A stretch of DNA of 64,000 bases from Marinilactibacillus piezotolerans (GCF_900169305.1 NZ_FWDP01000002.1:1-64000); one strand, 5' to 3'. Shown: positions 51,790 through 60,672, counted from the stretch's first letter. Notes: generated from the sequence alone by a model not told the origin. Translations and numbers: made by a program.

Positions 51790-51950
51790 TCTCAATCATA
51801 TGATCGTGTATTATTTCAATTTAAGCAATGCAACAGTCTCTACATGGGACGAGTTGATAGAATTGATGTATTTGCGATTTTCAGCACAATGGTCGTATGG
51901 GGGAACATATCGACTATTTCGTACATTCGTGGGAACATATCCACCAATCA
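51790..51950 (-). pseudogene. rlmD/rumA 3'-end fragments: attachment-site scar A
   Basis: Read on the minus strand, the bases 51811-51867 encode INSSHVETVALLKLK and a stop, the conserved C-terminus of RumA-type methyltransferases. Upstream, in another frame, two tandem copies of the preceding motif appear: VDMFPRMYE (51921-51945) and VDMFPHT (51894-51913). An intact gene reads VDMFPHTxHVETV. The motif is therefore split and duplicated at one point, as expected from repeated site-specific insertions at an rlmD-like 3' end. It marks the far boundary of the acquired island. Confidence 0.7.
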
Positions 51951-51965
51951 TAAAAATCGGTGTGA

Positions 51966-52844
51966 TTAATAGTCTTTTTTCTTTACCGGAATCCAGATTT
52001 CGCTTCGATACTTTGGATTTCCAGTGTCTGCACTCTCGTTCCACAAAATTTCTGGGCCTTCAACTAATTCATAACTTGATGATGGAAACCACTCTGAATA
52101 TATCCTACCCCACACATTTTGAAGTGTTTCCGGGAATGGTCCAATCGATTCAAATACAGCCCAAGTACTAGCATTAATTTTTAATACATCAAATTCTGCT
52201 GTTTCATCACTTGAAGTTGCTACACCGATGTAATGATCTAGTTCTCCTCTTTCTTCCATTCTTCCTTCCGAGAAATTAGTGGAAGCACTAATAATACCTG
52301 TTGGTTCTACATTTGAAATTGCTTTTAATTGTTTAATAACATCCGTGGTTAAAAGTTCAGTCATTTTTGCAATCTCTGGATTGACACCTTTAAAAATAAT
52401 TGGAACTCTCTTCTTAAATCCTACTAACTTAAAAGTTCCTTTCTCAACAATACGATAGTTCATTTCGCATCCTCCTTTAATTGATAATTGAAAGGTCATT
52501 CGAGGATAAGCTTTTAATTGTGTATTCTCACTCCTTGCCTCAGAAGGGAGAATGCCATGCAGGGAATGAAAAGCACGGGAAAATGAATCAGCCGAATTAT
52601 AGCCATATTTGACGGCTACATCAATTATTCTCAAATCCCTATCTTTCAGATCAAGTGCAGCCAACGTCAGTCTTCTTCTCCGAATATATTCTGATAAACT
52701 TATGCCTGCTAAAAAAGAAAACATCCGCTTGAAATGATACTCTGAACAATAAGCGATTTTAGATACTTCACTATAATCAATTTCCTCTGTTAAGTGCTCT
52801 TCAATATATGCCAATGCATTATTCATACTTCTTAAAGAATCCAT
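51966..52844 (-). CDS. AraC-family regulator with GyrI-like ligand-binding domain
   Basis: The 292-residue protein has two helix-turn-helix motifs in residues 1-105 ([20 protein letters not shown] and [20 protein letters not shown]) and a GyrI/BmrR-type effector domain from about residue 125 ([20 protein letters not shown] to [12 protein letters not shown]). Such Rob-like proteins switch on efflux and detoxification genes on binding cationic drugs. The start chosen follows GAAAGGAGG. It is the gene nearest scar A in a cluster of resistance-type genes. Confidence 0.85.
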   Translation of the reverse strand: MDSLRSMNNALAYIEEHLTEEIDYSEVSKIAYCSEYHFKRMFSFLAGISLSEYIRRRRLTLAALDLKDRDLRIIDVAVKYGYNSADSFSRAFHSLHGILPSEARSENTQLKAYPRMTFQLSIKGGCEMNYRIVEKGTFKLVGFKKRVPIIFKGVNPEIAKMTELLTTDVIKQLKAISNVEPTGIISASTNFSEGRMEERGELDHYIGVATSSDETAEFDVLKINASTWAVFESIGPFPETLQNVWGRIYSEWFPSSSYELVEGPEILWNESADTGNPKYRSEIWIPVKKKDY

Positions 52845-52948
52845 CAAACAACCTCCTTTCATCATCAATATTATCAGAGGATGCATTTACCCATCCGACA
52901 ATCTGTGCACAATGTAGTCGACTCACCTTATTCGGGAAACCCTTTAGT

Positions 52949-53590
52949 TTACATTTGTTTATTCATTAATTGCTCTAACCCTGCTTCGGATGTTAACATT
53001 TCAAGATTATTAAATATTTCCTCTTCGCTCCAATTCCACCATTGAAGCTTTAGCAAGAATTCAATCTTTTCGTCACTAAAGCGTTTTTTGATAAACTTAG
53101 CTGGATTCCCACCATATATTGAATAGGGTTCAACACTTTTTACTACTGTTGAGTTAGCAGCAATAATCGCACCATCTCCAATTTTAACACCTGGCATTAT
53201 GGTTACATTTTGACCTATCCACACATCATTGCCAATCACTGTGTCACCCTTAAAAGGAAGTTGTTCTATTGTAGGAGTCACTTTTTCCCATCCACAGCCA
53301 AAGATATTAAAGGGATAGGTTGTAATTCCATCCATTCTATGATTTGCACCATTCATGATAAACTTAACACCCGCTGCAATTGCACAGAACTTGCCTATAA
53401 TGAGTTTATCTCCAAGAAATTCGTAGTGGTGCTCTATATTATCATAAAATTTCTCAGGAGATTTATTATTGTCGCTGTAATAAGTGTATTCACCAATCTC
53501 AACATTTGGTCTTTTAGGTAGATTACTTATATAGCAAACCGTCTTTATATTTTCATTCGGATAAAGCTTTTTCTTATCTGGCCCCGTCAT
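52949..53590 (-). CDS. Vat/CatB-type xenobiotic acetyltransferase
   Basis: The 213-residue left-handed beta-helix enzyme has the Vat family path: YTYYSDNNKSPEKFYDNIEH, LIIGKFCAIAAGVKFIMNGA, then NHRMDGITTYPFNIFG with the catalytic His, GDTVIGNDVWIGQNVTIMPG and YGGNPAKFIKKRF. From memory it is close to streptogramin A acetyltransferases such as Vat(D), and is also similar to CatB chloramphenicol enzymes. The drug acceptor is not certain. It overlaps the nucleotidyltransferase gene by 4 bases. Confidence 0.83.
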   Translation of the reverse strand: MTGPDKKKLYPNENIKTVCYISNLPKRPNVEIGEYTYYSDNNKSPEKFYDNIEHHYEFLGDKLIIGKFCAIAAGVKFIMNGANHRMDGITTYPFNIFGCGWEKVTPTIEQLPFKGDTVIGNDVWIGQNVTIMPGVKIGDGAIIAANSTVVKSVEPYSIYGGNPAKFIKKRFSDEKIEFLLKLQWWNWSEEEIFNNLEMLTSEAGLEQLMNKQM

Positions 53591-54426
53591 TGAATATGGG
53601 CTCCTTTCAGGTATTCAACCTCATTTACTAGTCTTTGAAGAATCTCTATTCCTTTTCTTGTACAATCTACATTAGTTGATATTAAGGAAATAACCTTATC
53701 GACCCTTTCCTTGTAATCGCTTGGCTTGATCTTAAAATCCTCGATTATCTTAACAGCCTTTTTTTCATTTATACAGTATTCTTTATTTACTGCAAATAAG
53801 ACTTGATTAAGGGAAGATATGCTTCGAAAGCAATGCCCGCAAACATAGGATACATCGTCTTTATCTATATTGTTCTCAGCAAACATTAAAGAGAAACCTG
53901 CCTCAAACATAAAAAATTCAGTTAATCCTTTCTGCAAAGCGGTTGGATAACGTTCTGCTTGCTTTTTAAACTCATAAAAGTTTTCATCATTAGCATATAG
54001 TATTTTGCTAATCGCTAATTCTCCTCGATACATAGCACTTATATATCCATGGGGATGCCCCGTCTGATAATTAGCAGTAGCAATTCCTTGCTCCGTATCT
54101 TTGATTATTTGTACCACCCGTTTAATATCACGTAAAATTAAGTCCACATGATATCCGTTTATGACTAACCATCCGCCGCCATTAATCCAATCACCCCATG
54201 CTCCGGGAGGTACAATAAGGTTGCTTCTATTCTCATCATCCAACTCTGTAGCAAGTTGATTAATTACTGTAATGTCAAATAACTCTGAATTGTAATAGAT
54301 TCCGAAATCTATATCAGAATCCTCTGTATGGGTGCCTCTTGCACGAGAACCCCCTAATACGATGCCTTCTATATAAGGCAAAGAGGATAATTTTTCTGTC
54401 ACTGATTGAATAATATTATCTATCAT
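53587..54426 (-). CDS. Nucleotidyltransferase-domain protein, aminoglycoside-nucleotidyltransferase-like
   Basis: The 279-residue protein has the pol-beta-type motif GIVLGGSRARGTHTEDSDID (about residues 20-39), with the GS and DxD metal residues, and a third Asp in YHVDLILRD. A helical C-terminal domain follows. It resembles ANT-type resistance proteins and also uncharacterised small-molecule nucleotidyltransferases. It shares no strong identity I can recall with a named aminoglycoside gene. It is coupled to the Vat-like gene (ATGA overlap) and preceded by GAAAGGAGTGA. Confidence 0.75.
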   Translation of the reverse strand: MIDNIIQSVTEKLSSLPYIEGIVLGGSRARGTHTEDSDIDFGIYYNSELFDITVINQLATELDDENRSNLIVPPGAWGDWINGGGWLVINGYHVDLILRDIKRVVQIIKDTEQGIATANYQTGHPHGYISAMYRGELAISKILYANDENFYEFKKQAERYPTALQKGLTEFFMFEAGFSLMFAENNIDKDDVSYVCGHCFRSISSLNQVLFAVNKEYCINEKKAVKIIEDFKIKPSDYKERVDKVISLISTNVDCTRKGIEILQRLVNEVEYLKGAHIQ

Positions 54427-54657
54427 ACTGAATCACTCCTTTCAATATCAAAAGCTATATCTCATGTTGAGAAACACCTTTTTTGCCATATGTTCCTTAT
54501 GCTTTACGTATATTTATATGGAAAGGGGGCCTTCAGAATTCATCTTGAAGGCCTTATTTTCCCTGATTAGTGATCTAAACTACTTAGCGCTTAGATAAAA
54601 TCCATAATCTTTTTCACTGCCCTACTTACGATCTGTCAAATAAGAAAAGTAAAATAA

Positions 54658-56122
54658 TTATCGGACTAAGTTTAATTTCTTATCTTTAATTTCATAAATC
54701 ACATTAGCCACATTATCAAGTAGCCGATTGTCATGGGTGATAAATACTATAGTTCCGGCATACTCCTTCATTAGTATTTCCAAAGCCTCTAAGCTTGGTA
54801 TGTCAAGGAAGTTGCTCGGTTCATCCATTAGTAAGATGTTATATCTACCCATAAGCATTTTAGCTAGCAATAATTTAATAATTTCTCCGCCGCTTAAAAC
54901 AGATAAGCTTTTTCCAATATCATTCTGTTTCACCCCCCATGGATGCTAGCACTGAACGAATTTCCGATACATTGTAATCACAATCCTCCTGCATAAACTC
55001 TAGGACATTCTGATTACTGTTGTACTTGTAACCATTTTGTGCAAAGTAACCTATTTTTGCCTTAGGTGAAATAGAAATTCCATCTTCATGGTTTAAGATC
55101 ATTTGGATTAAAGTTGTTTTTCCGGTTCCATTACTACCAGTTAATGCCACTTTTGCTCCAAGCGGAATTTGAAAAGATACATTTTCAAACAATACCTTAT
55201 CTCCAAATATTTTATTAATTTCCGTACCAGCAATAGGATATGGATTGTGGAGCTCCAATGCTTTACTTTGCCTGAAACGAATCCTACGAATGTCTTCTGG
55301 GGCTTCTACTTTTCCTAAGGCCGCAATCCTATGTTCTAGGGACTTAGCGGCATTATGCATCTTTTTTTCCTTACTTCCCATTGATTTTTGATGAGCTAAA
55401 CGCCCTCCGCCTTCAGCACTTTTTTTCTTTGAAGCACCTTTTGCCTTTTTTTCTATTTTACGGGCCTGCTTTCGCTTTTCCTCCGCAGCCCTTTCCAATC
55501 GGGCACGTTCCGCAATAAATTGTTCGTATTCTGCAGACTGGCTCTTGCGTTCTTCCTCTTTTTGGCGAAGATAATCAGAATAGTTTCCCCAATACTCAGT
55601 GATTTTGCCATCTTTCAGTTCCCATATTTTATCTACTACCTCATCAAGAAAATAGCGGTCATGGCTAATAACTAACAGTGCACCTATAAAATATTTTAGC
55701 TGTCCGATTAGAAAATCAATTCCTTCACGGTCTAAATGACTGGTAGGTTCATCCGCTAAAATACCATGAACCTGTGCCGATAAAGCTTGTGCTATTTTAA
55801 GCCTTGTTTCTTCACCGCCGCTCATGGTCTGAATATCTAATTGATTAACACCAAGCTTGCCTACAAGTCCAAAATCTTTTTCCTCTTGCAAGGTTACCTT
55901 GTCCAACTGAGGGATATAGGCAAGTTCACCTAGACGATTCATTTTACATCCTGGAGGAGTTAATTCTCCTAAAATCACCTTAAATAAAGTGCTTTTTCCT
56001 GCACCATTTGCTCCTACTAAACCAATACGGTCATAATCATATACTTCTAAATCGTCTATATCTAAAACATCGCGTCCTTTAAATTCCACACGAATGTCTT
56101 TTGCTTTTAATATCAATTCCAT
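54658..56122 (-). pseudogene. msr(D): msr(D)/mel-type ABC-F ribosomal protection gene, frameshifted
   Basis: The two frames together encode an Msr(D)-like ABC-F protein of 487 residues, the normal length. Frame one (400 codons, start at 56122 after AGGAGGAAAATG) has Walker [13 protein letters not shown], signature [15 protein letters not shown], the second Walker [12 protein letters not shown], and stops after ASMGGETE. The other frame resumes at [22 protein letters not shown] and has [14 protein letters not shown] run of six Gs on the minus strand (54933-54938) at the junction should be five. The truncated product lacks the second ATPase signature. It may be a real mutation, a reversible slip or a read error. 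Confidence 0.85.
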
Positions 56123-56160
56123 AACATTTTCCTCCTGTCTATAATCGCATGTTTTCATTT

Positions 56161-56201
56161 GCTTGTACGCAGGGAAAACCCTACGATTTAAGCAGGAAGA
56201 A
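56161..56201 (-). promoter_or_regulatory. Hairpin between the msr(D) leader and msr(D)
   Basis: On the minus strand GTAGGG, TTTT and CCCTGC form a short stem just after the leader peptide. In characterised msr(D) genes a terminator at this place stops transcription unless a macrolide stalls the leader ribosome. The call rests on that precedent. Confidence 0.5.
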
Positions 56202-56222
56202 TTACATGAAAATTAAATACAT
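56202..56222 (-). CDS. msr(D) leader peptide MYLIFM
   Basis: The six-codon frame reads MYLIFM and stop, with AGGAGGG 8 bases upstream. It is identical to the MsrDL leader that I recall from streptococcal mef/msr(D) elements, in which erythromycin-dependent stalling controls msr(D). It lies between mef and msr(D), where it belongs. The finding shows the control circuit came with the genes. Confidence 0.88.
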   Translation of the reverse strand: MYLIFM

Positions 56223-56235
56223 AAATATGTCCCTC

Positions 56236-57462
56236 CTATGAATTTTGTTTTAAATCTAATTTTCTAATCTCGGTCATCATCGGGCAAACGATAGCAACGC
56301 CAATAATTAAAATACCTGATAGTAAAAACCAATGATTTACACCGATTCTATCAGCAAAAAACCCAGAAAGGATTAAGCCAAGCGGCATAGCGAATGACAT
56401 AATACTTCCGGTCAAAGAAAATATACGTCCTAAATATTCAGGCTTAATTTTCTCCTGAAAAAGAGCTGTTTGCACACCGCTATAAAATGGCACCGAAAGC
56501 CCCATTATTGCACAGCAGACTACAAACATTACAAATCCATTTGAAGGAAGTAATCCTGCAATGGCTAAACTAGCTCCCATCATAAAAAATGAACCCGTTA
56601 TTAATAGTACACGCTTTTCGTAACTTCCCAATCTTCCTAATATCAAGCCTCCTGCCAGCATACCAGAGGCAAACGCAATTTCGGTGATAGAAATATGCAT
56701 CGGTGTCCCATTAAAATATTCCATACTGAATAAAGGGTATAGTGCATTAATTGGCATATAAACAAATGTATATAGTGTTCCTAAAAGTAATAAGGCAAAC
56801 AATCCTTTGTTTTGTCTCAGAACGACAATTCCTTCTTTCATTTCCCTTATGAAATTTGGTTCCAAACTTTGCAATTGATCACCCAACTCAGGAATACGTA
56901 CAATTGCTACCGTAATAGATGCAATCACAGCACCCAATACATCGATGGCAATAATAGCATTTAAATCCCAAACGGAGTAAAGGAGTGCTGCAACTGCCGG
57001 ACTAACAATATAGCTTATAGATTGCAAAGACTGACTATAGCCTGCGCATTTCGTCAGCTGTTCTTCTGGTACTAAAAGCGGCGTAACCGCATTGAGTGCT
57101 GGGGTATGAAAAGCTGTTCCAATGCTACGGATAAACAATACTACCATAACCGCCCAGACAGGTAGCTCCATATACAATGCTACAATAGCAAGCACTGCCC
57201 CTGCTGCTGCGATAATTAAATCAGCACCAATCATTATCTTCTTTCTATCATGACGATCCACTAATACACCAATGGCAGGTCCAAAGACCGCATAGGGTAA
57301 AAAACCTACTAGTGAAGCCATAGACAAGACCATGGCAGATCCTGTTTTTTCTGTAAGGTAAAAAATAATTGCCATTTGCAGGATGGCACTAGTGATTAAC
57401 GATACTGCTTGCCCTGCCCATATTGTATAAAACTTAAGTTTCCAATTGTTGTATTTTTCCAT
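56236..57462 (-). CDS. mef(A): Mef(A)/(E)-type macrolide efflux MFS transporter
   Basis: The 408-residue, 12-helix transporter follows the Mef(A)/(E) reference over its full length as I recall it, starting MEKYNNWKLKFYTIWAGQ, with GVLVDRHDRKKIMIGAD in the MFS loop 2-3 motif and CAIMGLSVPFYSGVQTALFQ. Scattered differences (for example in the YTFVYMPINALYPLFSMEY region) show a divergent allele. It exports 14- and 15-membered macrolides, normally together with Msr(D). It is preceded by an attenuator and leader peptide. The reading frame is intact. Confidence 0.93.
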   Translation of the reverse strand: MEKYNNWKLKFYTIWAGQAVSLITSAILQMAIIFYLTEKTGSAMVLSMASLVGFLPYAVFGPAIGVLVDRHDRKKIMIGADLIIAAAGAVLAIVALYMELPVWAVMVVLFIRSIGTAFHTPALNAVTPLLVPEEQLTKCAGYSQSLQSISYIVSPAVAALLYSVWDLNAIIAIDVLGAVIASITVAIVRIPELGDQLQSLEPNFIREMKEGIVVLRQNKGLFALLLLGTLYTFVYMPINALYPLFSMEYFNGTPMHISITEIAFASGMLAGGLILGRLGSYEKRVLLITGSFFMMGASLAIAGLLPSNGFVMFVVCCAIMGLSVPFYSGVQTALFQEKIKPEYLGRIFSLTGSIMSFAMPLGLILSGFFADRIGVNHWFLLSGILIIGVAIVCPMMTEIRKLDLKQNS

Positions 57463-57523
57463 TTATATTATCTCCTGCATATTATTTTGCTTGAATTTTT
57501 ATTTTGAATAGCATTCTAGGCAA

Positions 57524-57568
57524 TAAAAAATGCAGGCCAAACTCCACAATGTGGCTTTTGGTCTGCAT
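57524..57568 (-). terminator. Terminator-like hairpin in the mef leader, near the gene
   Basis: On the minus strand ATGCAGACCAAA and TTTGGCCTGCAT are complementary with one mismatch and are followed by TTTTTTATT, about 60 bases before mef. It should stop transcription unless prevented. Confidence 0.65.
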
Positions 57569-57682
57569 ACATACAATTTGGAAACATTCATATTAAAGAC
57601 ATAGTTAAATAAAGGTATAGTTAAATAACCTATATCCTCACCGTAACTAATGAATGCTCAATATCGTATAAATAAGCACAAC

Positions 57683-57706
57683 AAAAAAGCCTATCATCGG
57701 GGATAG
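57683..57706 (-). promoter_or_regulatory. mef attenuator hairpin
   Basis: On the minus strand CTATC, CCCGAT and GATAG form a small stem, then GCTTTTTT. It starts 24 bases past the mef leader stop codon, the position of the macrolide-responsive attenuator in known mef elements. Confidence 0.65.
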
Positions 57707-57729
57707 ATTCTGCTTTCTTTATTGCCGGC

Positions 57730-57756
57730 TTATCTTAAACGCATTGAGGCTGTCAT
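57730..57756 (-). CDS. mef leader peptide MTASMRLR
   Basis: The eight-codon frame reads MTASMRLR, with AGGAGG 10 bases upstream. It matches the mef(A) leader peptide I recall, and RLR is a known macrolide-dependent ribosome arrest motif. Stalling at the end of this peptide should open the attenuator and allow mef expression. Confidence 0.9.
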   Translation of the reverse strand: MTASMRLR

Positions 57757-57796
57757 AGTTTCGGTTCCTCCTAAATTCTTATTTGTATCAGCGTAT

Positions 57797-57825
57797 ATTT
57801 TAACACAACAAGTCGTTATAAGCAA
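57797..57825 (-). promoter_or_regulatory. Candidate promoter of the mef operon
   Basis: On the minus strand TTGCTT (57820-57825), a 17-base spacer and TAAAAT (57797-57802), about 40 bases before the leader peptide start. Confidence 0.5.
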
Positions 57826-57945
57826 CTTTAAAATTCCTAAAAAAAATAAAAATAAGGATCTTCAAGGCTAAAAGGTACCGCCAGATGTCAGGCAGAAAAT
57901 CTTCCAATCTTGAAAACCCTTTATTTATCAATGTTTTGAATAGTC

Positions 57946-58051
57946 CTATTTCTCCACCCTAGACATCAAGGCAACACACTCTACATGGCTTGAGTGGTCA
58001 GTATGGATAAAGTTTAATATTTCTCAAAAGCCTCGTATGTGGGAATATATC
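57946..58051 (-). pseudogene. rlmD/rumA 3'-end fragments: attachment-site scar B
   Basis: On the minus strand 57946-57993 encodes SSHVECVALMSRVEK and a stop, a RumA C-terminus. About 40 bases before it, out of frame, DIFPHT (58034-58051) matches the motif that precedes HVE in an intact gene. The two halves are thus split at the same point as in scar A. It lies between the mef operon and the lipase-like gene. Confidence 0.7.
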
Positions 58052-58315
58052 TATGAACCTTTTAACGGTAGCTTAAAGTTGTCGTTAAAAGGTATTACCT
58101 CGACAAACTGAGAGTTGTCAGCTTACAAGCTTACTAGCTAACTTATATACTTGATTTATTTCTTTGCTTTCTAACTTCCAGTTATAAAGTTCCGCTTTCA
58201 CTAAATTTGGATTTTTTTACTATGCTCATTATCATTCGCTTTGTTTTCATTGTTACCTGTTCATGAAAAATATACTATCCTATCTGCTCCTTAATATTAA
58301 AAAAGTTAATTGCTT
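58052..58315. other. Gene-free AT-rich gap
   Basis: No gene, repeat or clear control signal is visible between scar B and the lipase-like gene. It probably is leftover element sequence. Confidence 0.5.
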
Positions 58316-59239
58316 CTAAATCTTTTCTTTTTTATTTGTATCAGAGCGTAAAAATTCTAGCACGTCCTGATAAATAGTTTCTTTATCTCTTTCATTAAGT
58401 ATTTCATGTCTCATACCTTTATAAAGCTTGCTTTTAATGTTTTTATATCCAAGACTTTTTAAGAATCCTTCTAAACCCTTAAACTTTTCGTTTCCTTGAA
58501 TAACAGGATCATCTTCTCCAGCTATTAAAAATATTGGTAAAGCAGTGTTTTTTGGTCTCCAGTCTTTGCCATTGTACGCTGATTTTAATAATTTAAAAAG
58601 ATTGATAAATGCATTTGTAGTAAATATAAAACCACAAAGCGGATCTGCATCGTATTCCTTGACTGTGTCTGGATTAGCGCAAATCCAATCTAGCTGGCTT
58701 TCATATCCCTTGCTATATTGACCGACTGATAAAGAATTTAAAAATTTATTGGGCTTATATTTGCCATAAAAAACACTGCTTATTTTTGCTAAAAATACTG
58801 CAAATCCCGTTAATTTATTCTCAGTTGGTGGCCCACATAAAACTATTTTATCAAGCTCGTAATCGTATTTCTTTAAATAATTTCTAGAAACAAGAGTGCC
58901 CATGCTATGACTAAATATTGAAATACTTAACGAAGGATATCTTTCTTTTAAGTATTCTGTCACTTGATAAGCATCGTCAACAATAACAGAGCTGTCCTCT
59001 GTATAAAAATATCCTAAGTGAGATGAGTCTTTAACGCTAGCTCCGTGACCTCTATGGTCATGAATCGCACAGACATAACCGTTTTGAGCTAAGTAATTCA
59101 TAAAATCGTAGTATCTTTCTTTATGTTCTGACATTCCATGAACTAACTGAACAATTCCAATAGGATTAGAGCTTGGCTCTATAATAGCAAGTTCGAGCTC
59201 CAGTCCATCTCGCTTAGATTTAATTTTTTTAGTAATCAT
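58316..59239 (-). CDS. Monoacylglycerol lipase-like alpha/beta hydrolase
   Basis: The 307-residue protein is of the serine aminopeptidase S33/monoglyceride lipase group: IVQLVHGMSEHKERYYDF (oxyanion loop), CAIHDHRGHGASV, the nucleophile elbow SIFSHSMGTLVSRNYL (Ser near 112), Asp in IAGEDDPVIQG and His in KGMRHEILNE. There is no signal peptide, so it acts in the cytosol or is loosely membrane-bound. It lies between rlmD and scar B, apparently as cargo of an integrated element. The substrate is unknown. Confidence 0.82.
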   Translation of the reverse strand: MITKKIKSKRDGLELELAIIEPSSNPIGIVQLVHGMSEHKERYYDFMNYLAQNGYVCAIHDHRGHGASVKDSSHLGYFYTEDSSVIVDDAYQVTEYLKERYPSLSISIFSHSMGTLVSRNYLKKYDYELDKIVLCGPPTENKLTGFAVFLAKISSVFYGKYKPNKFLNSLSVGQYSKGYESQLDWICANPDTVKEYDADPLCGFIFTTNAFINLFKLLKSAYNGKDWRPKNTALPIFLIAGEDDPVIQGNEKFKGLEGFLKSLGYKNIKSKLYKGMRHEILNERDKETIYQDVLEFLRSDTNKKEKI

Positions 59240-59286
59240 AATTTCACCTACTATCTAATTACAATATAATTATTAATACACTTCGT

Positions 59287-60672
59287 TTACGCTCGTGACA
59301 TCAATACTACACTCTCCACATGATGTGTCTGTGGAAACAAATCGACTGGCTGAGCTTTCAGCACTTCATAGCCGCCTTCATGCAGCAGTTTCAAGTCTCG
59401 TGCCAAAGTTGCCGGATTACAGCTGACATAGACCATTTTTTCTGGTTTCATCGTTAAGACGGCATCAATAAATTCTTTTGCCAGCCCTTTTCTAGGAGGG
59501 TCAACGACCAGCACATCTACTTTTTCATTACGGTCTGTCCATTCGACCATCAAGTCTTCTGCCGCTCCTACTTTGAATGAAACATTAGACACATCATTGA
59601 CTTGAACGTTTCTGTTGGCATTTTTAATCGCCGTATTAACAATTTCCAGTCCATAAACATGTTTAGCTTTTTTGGCGAGACCTAATGTCAATGTCCCGAT
59701 ACCGCAATAAGCATCAATAACCGTTTCTTCTCCTGTCAGCTCAGCAAAATCAATTGCTGTCTGATAGAGTTTCTGTGTTTGGACTGGATTGACTTGGTAG
59801 AAAGACTGATGAGAAATAAAGTACGTATCTCCTAGTAATGTATCATGGTATCCATCTTCTCCAAAAAGAACTTTAAAATCAGATCCCAGGATGACATTTG
59901 TCTTGTCAGGATTGATATTCTGGATCAGACTGACTAACTCAGGAAGTTTTTCTTTGATACTTTCGATGATTTCATTTCTTCTTGAAAGGTCACTCGTTCT
60001 TGTTACCAGAACAACCATTAATTCACCTGTATAGTAGCCTCTTCTGACCACAATATGACGAATATCCCCTTTATGATTTTCTTCATCGTAAGGTTTGATA
60101 TGATATCTCTTTAAAATATCTCGAACAGCCACAACGGCTTCATCGATTTTTGGATCTTGAATCACAAAATCCTCAAGCGGAATCAAGTCATGACTATTTT
60201 TTCTGAAGAATCCAGTCTGCATTCTGCCATCGATTTTACGAACGGGAATCTGAGCTTTGTTTCTATACCCATAAGGATTTTCCATTCCAATCACATCAGC
60301 AATGGGAACTTCGGGCATTTTAGCAATACGGTCAAATACACGAACCACTTGATCTTTCTTAAATTTCAGTTGTGCATCGTAGGATAGATGCTGCAAAGGC
60401 ATGGTTCCAGTCTGAGCATACACTTTATCCATGACTTCTACACGGTCAGGACTTTGAGTGATGACTTCCGTCAATTTTCCGTATCCGAATTTTTTGCCGA
60501 CCTTTACAACTTTGAAGGCAACTTCTTCTTCCGGCAAAGCTCCTTCAACAAAGATAGGAAAGTTCTCGATTTTAACGACGCCTAGTCCTTCATGTGTTAA
60601 GTCTTCAATGATTCCTGTATAGTCCTTGTTTTTTGATACGGGTGCTGTCCATTTGTTAGATTGTTTTCCCAA
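59287..60672 (-). CDS. rlmD: 23S rRNA (uracil-C5)-methyltransferase, RlmD/RumA family
   Basis: The 461-residue enzyme methylates a uridine in 23S rRNA with S-adenosylmethionine. It has an N-terminal TRAM domain (YTGIIEDLTHEGLGVVKIEN), the SAM site DAYCGIGTLTLGLAKKA, VDVLVVDPPRKGLAKEF and the catalytic-Cys motif VYVSCNPATLARDL. It ends LFPQTHHVESVVLMSRA. That terminal segment is the likely target of the elements that formed the island to its left. The gene itself is complete. The 3'-most codons may have been supplied by an element. It follows dgkB, as in many Lactobacillales. Confidence 0.93.
   Translation of the reverse strand: MGKQSNKWTAPVSKNKDYTGIIEDLTHEGLGVVKIENFPIFVEGALPEEEVAFKVVKVGKKFGYGKLTEVITQSPDRVEVMDKVYAQTGTMPLQHLSYDAQLKFKKDQVVRVFDRIAKMPEVPIADVIGMENPYGYRNKAQIPVRKIDGRMQTGFFRKNSHDLIPLEDFVIQDPKIDEAVVAVRDILKRYHIKPYDEENHKGDIRHIVVRRGYYTGELMVVLVTRTSDLSRRNEIIESIKEKLPELVSLIQNINPDKTNVILGSDFKVLFGEDGYHDTLLGDTYFISHQSFYQVNPVQTQKLYQTAIDFAELTGEETVIDAYCGIGTLTLGLAKKAKHVYGLEIVNTAIKNANRNVQVNDVSNVSFKVGAAEDLMVEWTDRNEKVDVLVVDPPRKGLAKEFIDAVLTMKPEKMVYVSCNPATLARDLKLLHEGGYEVLKAQPVDLFPQTHHVESVVLMSRA

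Noticed and set aside
51811-52044. A 77-codon minus-strand frame ending in SSHVETVALLKLK
   Set aside because: Only the last codons resemble a protein family (RumA end); the rest overlaps the AraC-GyrI gene. It is treated as part of an integration scar.
54658-54933. A separate 91-codon protein starting at GTG after the msr(D) frameshift
   Set aside because: It is the exact continuation of Msr(D) in another frame, not an independent gene.
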